From DAOVRL01 sp964459805 (GTDB lineage Bacteria; Planctomycetota; Phycisphaerae; Sedimentisphaerales; Anaerobacaceae), in NCBI GenBank assembly GCA_964459805.1, contig CAYWOD010000102.1, positions 1-12,075 on the forward strand: 12,075 nt of DNA. Direction: 5' to 3'. A model generated the notes under the pieces. It had not been told where the DNA came from and ran no database searches. It saw only the letters and a list, made by a program, of their open reading frames with translations. Shown piece after piece: positions 7,295 to 12,075 of the stretch. The stretch's first letter is position 1. Every line of letters starts with the position of its first letter. The position numbers and the translations under genes were made by a program.

Positions 7295-7996
7295 ATGGAG
7301 TTTGACCTTGGATTGGCAATAATCTGGTATGCCGTTTTGCTCGCAGCGCTAACCTGCCACGAGGCGGCCCACGCCTTGGCGGCGCTTAAGCTCGGCGACC
7401 CCACGGCGTATCACGGCGGGCAGGTCACGCTGGACCCTGTGCCACACATCAAGAGGGAACCGTTCGGCACGGTGATTCTGCCGATCCTTTCATTCGTTTT
7501 TTTCGGCTGGATGATCGGCTGGGCAAGCACGCCTTACGATCCCTACTGGGCCCAGAACAACCGGCGAAAGGCAGCTTTGATGGCTCTGGCCGGACCGATA
7601 GCTAATCTGATTCTTGTCCTGATCGCAGCTCTGGTAATTCGCGGTGGGATGATCCTGGGCTTCTTTCGCGCCCCTGATACAATCAACTTCGAGCAGGTGA
7701 CCGTTGCAACAACGCCCGGCTATGCAAATTCTATAGCGGTTGCGGTTAGTATTCTGTTTTCGCTGAATCTGATCCTGTTCGTTTTCAACCTCATTCCGCT
7801 GCCCCCGCTTGACGGCAGCGGGGTATTGTCGCTTTTTCTAAGCGATAGGGCCGCCGAGCGATACAATCGAATAATCCATCAGCCGGGCTACAGAATCTTC
7901 GGCCTTATCGTCGCCTGGAATGTTGTTGGTGTTGTCCTGGGCCCGGTGCATACTTTTGTGGTGAATATGCTTTATCCGGGTGCCGGATATCAGTGA
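7295..7996 (+). CDS. M50 (site-2 protease-like) membrane metalloprotease
   Basis: A 233-residue multi-pass membrane protein of the compact M50 family, of the S2P/M50-like type often annotated as site-2 protease. The zinc motif HEAAH is at residues 22-26 in the first membrane segment. The third ligand is expected at Asp173 in 'NLIPLPPLDG', the family's NPxxDG-like motif. Between them lie 'LPILSFVFFGW' and the conserved 'ALAGPIANL'. Such enzymes cut peptide bonds within the membrane; no PDZ domain is present, and the substrate is unknown. The start ATG has a strong Shine-Dalgarno, GAGGA at 7285-7289, overlapping the stop of the GH95 gene and 5 nt before the start. This points to co-translation with the hydrolases. 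Family members occur in many contexts, so a functional tie to glycan use is not established. It could instead be a housekeeping protease read from the same transcript. Confidence 0.9.
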   Translation: MEFDLGLAIIWYAVLLAALTCHEAAHALAALKLGDPTAYHGGQVTLDPVPHIKREPFGTVILPILSFVFFGWMIGWASTPYDPYWAQNNRRKAALMALAGPIANLILVLIAALVIRGGMILGFFRAPDTINFEQVTVATTPGYANSIAVAVSILFSLNLILFVFNLIPLPPLDGSGVLSLFLSDRAAERYNRIIHQPGYRIFGLIVAWNVVGVVLGPVHTFVVNMLYPGAGYQ

Positions 7997-8115
7997 CGAT
8001 TATCGCGCTCGCGGCGGGTGAGCAAAGAGACTGGATGCTACGCCGATTTCAGTTTAAGCTGGATGTCCCAGTTAGTTGGTGGGAAACAGAAAGGATTTTG
8101 ATAGTATAGTGTATC

Positions 8116-8134
8116 GGAATGTTATGGAATGTTA
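8116..8134 (+). repeat. Tandem 9-nt repeat GGAATGTTA with 10-nt period
   Basis: GGAATGTTA occurs at 8116-8124 and again at 8126-8134. The one-turn spacing places both copies on the same face of the helix, which would suit an activator or repressor binding just upstream of the candidate promoter at 8162-8189. Two short copies can also arise by slippage, so the regulatory role is only a suggestion. Confidence 0.3.
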
Positions 8135-8161
8135 CTGAGCAACCTATTTGGGAAATGTCGG

Positions 8162-8189
8162 TTGAGACTTGGCCAGCTAATGGTATGAT
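8162..8189 (+). promoter_or_regulatory. Candidate sigma70-type promoter for the glycosyltransferase gene
   Basis: TTGAGA (8162-8167) and TATGAT (8184-8189) are separated by 16 nt. Both hexamers match the consensus at most positions. Initiation near 8196 would give a leader of about 55 nt to the GTG at 8250. This is the best promoter-like pair I see in the window. Confidence 0.4.
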
Positions 8190-8249
8190 ATAGGGTGGGT
8201 GTTAGGTTGCGAAGATTTGCTACAGTCGGTTTGAGAGTAGAAAGGCCCA

Positions 8250-9782
8250 GTGGTCGTCGCTAGGGATACCAATCGGTTAGTCGGCAACGGTGACCTTGCC
8301 CGCATTGCAATTCTGCTGGCACTTGCCCTTGTAATAGGTACATACCTGATCGCCACGACCGTTCTTATTGCCAGGGACGGAGTTTTCTACATTGAGCAGG
8401 CCCGCAAGTTCTCCAGTGACCGGCTCGGCGTTATAAAGGCCCACCAGCCGGGCTATCCGTTTCTCATTTTTGCAGCTCATAAATTCGCTGTGTTGTTCAC
8501 CGGCCCTTCATCCGTGTATAGCTGGATTTATTCCGCCCAGGGCGCAACTTTACTGTGTAGATTGCTTGCAATAGTACCTTTGTATTTCGTCGGTAAGCTT
8601 TTTGTCGGCGCCGGGAAAAGTTTCTGGGCTGTGCTGATTCTCATAATGCTGCCATATCCTGCCAAGTTTGGCAGTGATGTGGTCAGAGATTGGCCTCATA
8701 TTTTGTTCTTGGCCTGGGGTTTTGTGTTTCTGATTTGGGGCGCCAAACAGGGCAAATGGTGGCTATTTGGGCTCGCCGGCCTGGCGGCGGGTCTCGGGCA
8801 TATGGTTCGGCTTGAGTGCGCCCAGGTGGTCGTATATGGCATTCTATGGCTGTCGATAAGATTGCTGCTGCCAAAACACAATATGAGCAGGCCCAAGCTC
8901 ATTCAGGCATTGCTCGTCCTCTTGATCGGATTTGCTGTTTTTGCGGAGCCATACGTGAAACTGTCGGGCAAATCCCTGTCGCTGAAGGTCAAGGAGCTGA
9001 TCGATCCTTCCTCCCGGTCGCCGTCGGCGAAAATTCAAAACCCGGATATTGATAATACCGGCGGTATATATGTTGGCGCGAGTTTGCCCGGCGGTGCGGC
9101 AAGGGCGTTCGGCAAACTGATAAAAGAAATTGACGACGATCTATTTCATTTTTTCACGCCTGCACTTGTCATCGGTCTTTATTTCCGTTTTCGCAGAGGA
9201 TCTGCAGCAACAGATGTGGAGAGATTCTTCATACCCGTTTTCATCATGCTCAATGCTGCTATGTTGATGCTATTGTATTCTAAATTCCGGTACGTAAGCA
9301 GAAGACACAGTCTGCCGCTGGTTGCGTTCTTGGTTTTCTACGTACCTGACGGCCTGCAAATGTTGGGCGATTGGCTTGGGGGCAGAGTCTTCAAGGGTTG
9401 GGCGATAGCCAAGAAACATCCACAGATATGGTTCTTTGTTGTGCTGGCAGTCGGCCTGATCATTTGTCTGCCGAAATTGGTCAGACCGATGCGCATAGAT
9501 AAGCAGGGTTATAGAGATGCCGCAAAATGGTTGGAAGAGAACAGCGGGGAAAACGATTTGATTGCCGTGCCGTGCTTACGCATAAGCCATTATGCGGCCC
9601 GAAGAGGACTCAGATGTTATGAGAATGAGAAACCTCCCGGGCACGTTGACTACGTTGTGAGGATTACGGCGGATGAGAATGAAAAGCTTAAATTCGATGG
9701 AGATGTTAGGAAGGAATATTCAACCTGGGTGGATGAGCGAATCAAGAAGAAGAAACTTGTGATTTATGGCGTGATTCACTGA
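8250..9782 (+). CDS. GT-C fold membrane glycosyltransferase, PMT_2/GT39-ArnT-like
   Basis: A 510-residue integral membrane protein with about ten hydrophobic segments and a soluble C-terminal part (about 425-510). The first extracytoplasmic loop has 'ARDGVFYIEQAR' with Asp43, the acidic loop-1 position typical of GT39/ArnT-like enzymes, followed by 'HQPGYPFLIFAAH'. A second acidic motif, 'SDVVRDWPH' (Asp143 and Asp147), and 'HMVRLECAQ' also fit the PMT_2 pattern. Such enzymes move a sugar from a polyprenyl-phosphate donor to a protein, lipid A or a glycan outside the inner membrane; acceptor and sugar cannot be read from the sequence. The start is GTG, with AAAGG at 8241-8245 only 4 nt upstream, so the start is uncertain. 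The stop is 20 nt from the convergent phosphotransferase gene. The neighbouring Gmd and phosphotransferase suggest a role in surface polysaccharide assembly. Confidence 0.82.
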   Translation: MVVARDTNRLVGNGDLARIAILLALALVIGTYLIATTVLIARDGVFYIEQARKFSSDRLGVIKAHQPGYPFLIFAAHKFAVLFTGPSSVYSWIYSAQGATLLCRLLAIVPLYFVGKLFVGAGKSFWAVLILIMLPYPAKFGSDVVRDWPHILFLAWGFVFLIWGAKQGKWWLFGLAGLAAGLGHMVRLECAQVVVYGILWLSIRLLLPKHNMSRPKLIQALLVLLIGFAVFAEPYVKLSGKSLSLKVKELIDPSSRSPSAKIQNPDIDNTGGIYVGASLPGGAARAFGKLIKEIDDDLFHFFTPALVIGLYFRFRRGSAATDVERFFIPVFIMLNAAMLMLLYSKFRYVSRRHSLPLVAFLVFYVPDGLQMLGDWLGGRVFKGWAIAKKHPQIWFFVVLAVGLIICLPKLVRPMRIDKQGYRDAAKWLEENSGENDLIAVPCLRISHYAARRGLRCYENEKPPGHVDYVVRITADENEKLKFDGDVRKEYSTWVDERIKKKKLVIYGVIH

Positions 9783-9802
9783 GAACCGGGCCGAAGAGAT
9801 GC

Positions 9803-11071
9803 TCACCAGCCCTTTTTCAGCAGCACAACGGGAACGGTTTTTGCCAGGATATAGAGATTCAGCAGCAAAGACCGCCGTTGAATGTATAAATAGTCGTACC
9901 TTATCTTGTGTTTGGGATGCAAGTCATAACTATTTCTTATCTGGGCAAGTCCGGTGAGTCCGGGTCTGACCGCCAATCTTATTTCCATTAGCGCCTTATG
10001 ACGCTTGACAAAGTGCGGCCGTTCCGGCCTTGGGCCAACCAGACTCATCTGACCGCGCATAACATTCACTAATTGTGGAAGTTCATCGAGACGAGTGTCC
10101 CTGAAGAATCGGCCGACCTTTGTAACCCGCGGGTCGTCCTCCGCTGCCAGAACGGGTCCGACCTTCTTCTCAGCATCATTTATCATAGTTCTGAATTTGT
10201 ATAAGGTAAAAATCTTGCCGTCTTTCCCCATCCTCTCTTGTTTGTATAGAACAGGCCCGTGAGAAGTGATCTTGATCAATATAGAAACCACAAGGACCAT
10301 GGGCAGAAAAACAAGTAAAATGGCTAGACTGCCCAAAATATCAAGACTTCTCATCAGGAACTCTTCAACGTCCCGTTTCCGCCCGGCAAAAGTGGCCAGA
10401 ACATCCACTGAATTGTTGCCGTTAATCTTCTCATGCAGCAGCTTCACATAAGAGGAAGGGCTAAAGACCAGATCTATTTTCAACTTCTGTGCGAGATAGA
10501 TTAGAAGGCTTAGGTCTTTCTCGTTTGGGATATTCTCGGAGATAATAATCTCATCAATGTCCCTGTACTTGACCAGCTCCTTAATCTCACCAATCTTACT
10601 CCTTTCCACGTCGGCTTTTCTTATTACGACGTCATCTATATCGCCTTCCCCTACGACCACAACCTTCTTCTTGATTCTTTTCTTGGACTTCAGGACGTAC
10701 TGGTTGAGCTTGAAAATCAGCAACAGACTTATCAAGAACGAAAGCAGAAAGATGCTGGTTGGAAAAGCGCCCCACTTGATTCTGAAGGCATAAACAAAAG
10801 CTATGCTGAGCAGCGTCCCAAGAGACAGCCCCAAAAAAATCCTTTTGAGCAAGTCCCACGAGGATTTGAATCTGGTTTTGTACACTCTAAACAGGGAAAG
10901 TGATGAGATGTATATCAAGGTCAGGAACACGAAAGATTTCCTGAAGGGCGCAAAATTCGGCTCCGGAAATGCCACGCCGAACTTGATAAAAAAGGACAAA
11001 AGAACTGCCACGTTAACCAGGACAGCATCTAATAAGATTAATAATACTTGTAACTGCACGTTTATACCCAC
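9803..11071 (-). CDS. Polyprenyl-phosphate sugar-1-phosphate transferase (WbaP/WcaJ-like)
   Basis: A 422-residue initiating enzyme that transfers a sugar-1-phosphate from a nucleotide sugar to undecaprenyl phosphate, the first step of exopolysaccharide or O-antigen repeat synthesis. Four N-terminal membrane segments (residues about 5-121) are followed by a short cytoplasmic domain beginning 'KKVVVVGEGD', a re-entrant membrane helix (about 240-262) and the bacterial sugar transferase domain. Visible motifs are 'GPVLYKQERMGKDGK', 'LYKFRTM', 'RDTRLDELPQL' with the catalytic Asp329-Glu330 pair, 'SLVGPRPERP' and 'VRPGLTGLAQI'. The middle domain is about 75 residues instead of the usual roughly 120-130 of CoA-binding/Rossmann-type domains in this family, and its glycine loop is degenerate. 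The GTG start has no clear Shine-Dalgarno, but it places the first membrane segment at the N-terminus as expected. The specific sugar (Glc, Gal or other) cannot be assigned. The gene looks richer in A and T than the GH95 genes by eye. Confidence 0.92.
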   Translation of the reverse strand: MGINVQLQVLLILLDAVLVNVAVLLSFFIKFGVAFPEPNFAPFRKSFVFLTLIYISSLSLFRVYKTRFKSSWDLLKRIFLGLSLGTLLSIAFVYAFRIKWGAFPTSIFLLSFLISLLLIFKLNQYVLKSKKRIKKKVVVVGEGDIDDVVIRKADVERSKIGEIKELVKYRDIDEIIISENIPNEKDLSLLIYLAQKLKIDLVFSPSSYVKLLHEKINGNNSVDVLATFAGRKRDVEEFLMRSLDILGSLAILLVFLPMVLVVSILIKITSHGPVLYKQERMGKDGKIFTLYKFRTMINDAEKKVGPVLAAEDDPRVTKVGRFFRDTRLDELPQLVNVMRGQMSLVGPRPERPHFVKRHKALMEIRLAVRPGLTGLAQIRNSYDLHPKHKIRYDYLYIQRRSLLLNLYILAKTVPVVLLKKGW

Positions 11072-11409
11072 CCAATTAGCTGTGAAGTCTATACTATTGC
11101 CTCGACATTGTATAGCCTAAAACATTAAATAATTTGGGCGCAATTTGTGCTCCGCGGCTATCTTTGCCCCCGTCTCTGGGGCTCTTGCTCTGAGAACGGC
11201 AATAACTGCTCGGATTATGTCACAGGACTGCAAATACCCGCTCGGCAACAACATGCGAATGCCAAGTCGCCATAGCCATCTAAGTCCTTTGTTTATAGGG
11301 TGTTACGAATGCGTGCTCCGCAAGTTACGCCCAAATAATGTAGGGCTCGAAAGGATAGTCAATATACTCCCATAACAGGCAGTACTAAAACGGCGGCGGC
11401 TTTGAAACA
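11072..11409. other. Intergenic region between gmd and the phosphotransferase gene
   Basis: 338 nt without a recognisable gene, mostly occupied by the inverted-repeat element at 11132-11336. Downstream of it in the direction of minus-strand transcription, the 60 nt next to the phosphotransferase start contain AT-rich -10-like strings (TATACA, minus, plus 11109-11114) but no matching -35. A 45-codon minus-strand frame (11254-11117) crosses the region; see findings. Confidence 0.5.
11132..11336. mobile_element. MITE-like element with imperfect 18-bp terminal inverted repeats
   Basis: The left end, ATTTGGGCGCAATTTGTG (11132-11149), and the reverse complement of the right end (11319-11336), ATTTGGGCGTAACTTGCG, match at 15 of 18 positions. 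All three differences are transitions. If the element is taken as 11133-11335, it is flanked on both sides by TAA (11130-11132 and 11336-11338), a possible 3-bp target duplication of the kind made by IS5-group elements. Just inside each arm lies GTGCTCCGC (11147-11155 and 11313-11321) in direct orientation. No transposase is encoded, so it would be non-autonomous. Whether it is a true repeat in the genome cannot be seen from one copy. Confidence 0.4.
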
Positions 11410-12075
11410 TCACTTGGCCAATAGCTTCAAATCCCCTTCGACCATATCTTTTACTAATGATTCGAAATCACAAGCATTGTCCCAGCCCAGCTCCTTCTTG
11501 GCCTTGGACGCATCCCCGGTTAGAACAAAAACCTCGGAAGGACGATAAAGATCCTCGTCTATTTCCAAGTATTTATACGGATCGAGCCCGACGTGGCCGA
11601 ACGCCAACTCCAGGAAATCCCTTACAGAATGCGACTTTCCGGTAGCAATAACGTAGTCATCCGGCGTATCCTGCTGTAGCATTAACCACATAGCTCTCAC
11701 ATATTCCTTGGCGTGCCCCCAATCTCTTTTAGCCTCTAAATTACCCAGCTTAATCTTCTTCTCGATTCCCAGTTTGATTTTGGCGGCTCGGGAGCAAATC
11801 TTTCTGGTCACAAATTCAAAGCCTCGCCTGGGTGATTCGTGATTGAACAGAATTCCACTGGAAGCGTGCAGACCATACGCTTCGCGGTAATTCATTGTTA
11901 AATAATATCCTGCGACCTTGGAAATACCGTAAGGTGACCTGGGGCAGAAAGCGGTGTTCTCGTTTTGGGGAGTTTCCCTTGCATTGCCGAACATCTCGCT
12001 GGAGGCCGCAAAGTAACACCTGCATTCCGGCGCCGCCTGTTTGATTGAAGACAACACGAAATGTGTTCCGTCAAT
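11410..12075 (-). CDS. gmd: GDP-mannose 4,6-dehydratase, C-terminal part (5' end outside window)
   Basis: 221 residues in frame to the right edge; the NAD-binding Rossmann N-terminus (about 110-120 residues) lies beyond it. The enzyme, an extended short-chain dehydrogenase/reductase, converts GDP-D-mannose to GDP-4-keto-6-deoxy-D-mannose in the cytoplasm, the branch point to GDP-L-fucose, GDP-D-rhamnose and perosamine. Diagnostic Gmd stretches are 'FAASSEMFG' (SSE replaces the TSE-type catalytic motif), 'PRSPYGISKVAGY' with the YxxxK pair, 'NYREAYGLHASSGILFNHESP', 'VTRKI', 'LGNLEAKRDWGHAKEYV' and 'MWLMLQQ'. The ending 'RPSEVFVLTGDASKAKKELGW' is the usual family C-terminus. The stop TGA is at 11412-11410. 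It is on the same strand as, and upstream of, the sugar phosphotransferase, supporting a polysaccharide locus that continues to the right. A fucose synthase gene would be expected near if the product is GDP-fucose; none is in view. Confidence 0.95.
   Translation of the reverse strand: MDGTHFVLSSIKQAAPECRCYFAASSEMFGNARETPQNENTAFCPRSPYGISKVAGYYLTMNYREAYGLHASSGILFNHESPRRGFEFVTRKICSRAAKIKLGIEKKIKLGNLEAKRDWGHAKEYVRAMWLMLQQDTPDDYVIATGKSHSVRDFLELAFGHVGLDPYKYLEIDEDLYRPSEVFVLTGDASKAKKELGWDNACDFESLVKDMVEGDLKLLAK

Larger units (their letters stand above)
7997..8249. other. Intergenic region before the membrane glycosyltransferase
   Basis: 253 nt with no gene that I can support. It holds a candidate promoter (8162-8189), a second weak pair (TTGATA 8098-8103 and TTATGG 8122-8127, 18 nt apart) and a 10-nt tandem repeat (8116-8134). 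No hairpin with a U-run follows the M50 stop, so read-through from the cluster is possible. Confidence 0.5.

Noticed and set aside
9783..9802. Possible bidirectional terminator between the convergent genes
   Set aside because: The gap is only 20 nt and shows no stable stem followed by a T-run in either direction.
11145..11375. A 76-codon plus-strand frame across the inverted-repeat element
   Set aside because: No ribosome-binding site, no recognisable motif, and it runs out of the element; treated as chance.

Overview
The window looks like a piece of a carbohydrate-degrading, polysaccharide-making environmental bacterium. Secreted GH95 enzymes with long basic leaders, a PMT_2-type membrane glycosyltransferase, loose ribosome-binding sites and mid GC content suggest a Planctomycetota relative (Phycisphaerae/Sedimentisphaerales-like). 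This is inference only: there is no rRNA or marker gene here, and Verrucomicrobiota or Lentisphaerota cannot be excluded.

Layout. (1) Positions 1-52 hold the first codons of a leftward gene that runs off the left edge. An AT-rich divergent intergenic region follows (53-430). (2) Positions 431-1765 encode a membrane-anchored protein of unknown function with two apparent beta-rich domains. (3) Positions 1845-7996 form a tight rightward cluster: two tandem exported GH95 glycoside hydrolases and an M50/site-2-protease-like membrane protease, separated by only 8-30 nt and probably co-transcribed. Gene 1 may belong to the same unit, 79 nt upstream. (4) After a 253-nt gap with a plausible promoter comes a GT-C/GT39-like membrane glycosyltransferase (8250-9782). 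(5) Convergent to it, on the minus strand, lie an undecaprenyl-phosphate sugar phosphotransferase (9803-11071) and, at the right edge, the C-terminal two thirds of GDP-mannose 4,6-dehydratase (11410 to beyond 12075). These two are separated by 338 nt containing a roughly 205-bp MITE-like inverted-repeat element.

How the parts fit. The left half is a catabolic module aimed at glycans with terminal alpha-L-fucose or alpha-L-galactose. Both GH95 enzymes keep the catalytic Asn/Asn, Glu and Asp positions. They differ at the residue recalled as separating fucosidases (His) from L-galactosidases (Thr), so the pair may split the two sugars between them. The second GH95 also carries an inserted lectin-like beta-sandwich domain resembling the insert of sialate O-acetylesterases. 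The right half is the edge of a surface-polysaccharide locus: Gmd makes GDP-4-keto-6-deoxymannose (precursor of GDP-fucose, GDP-rhamnose and others), the phosphotransferase loads the first sugar on the lipid carrier, and the GT-C enzyme probably uses a lipid-linked sugar donor.

I found no rRNA, tRNA, CRISPR array or intact insertion sequence. The points most worth a second look are the Thr/His split, the domain insertion, the MITE-like element and the shortened nucleotide-fold domain of the phosphotransferase. None of them proves a new system.
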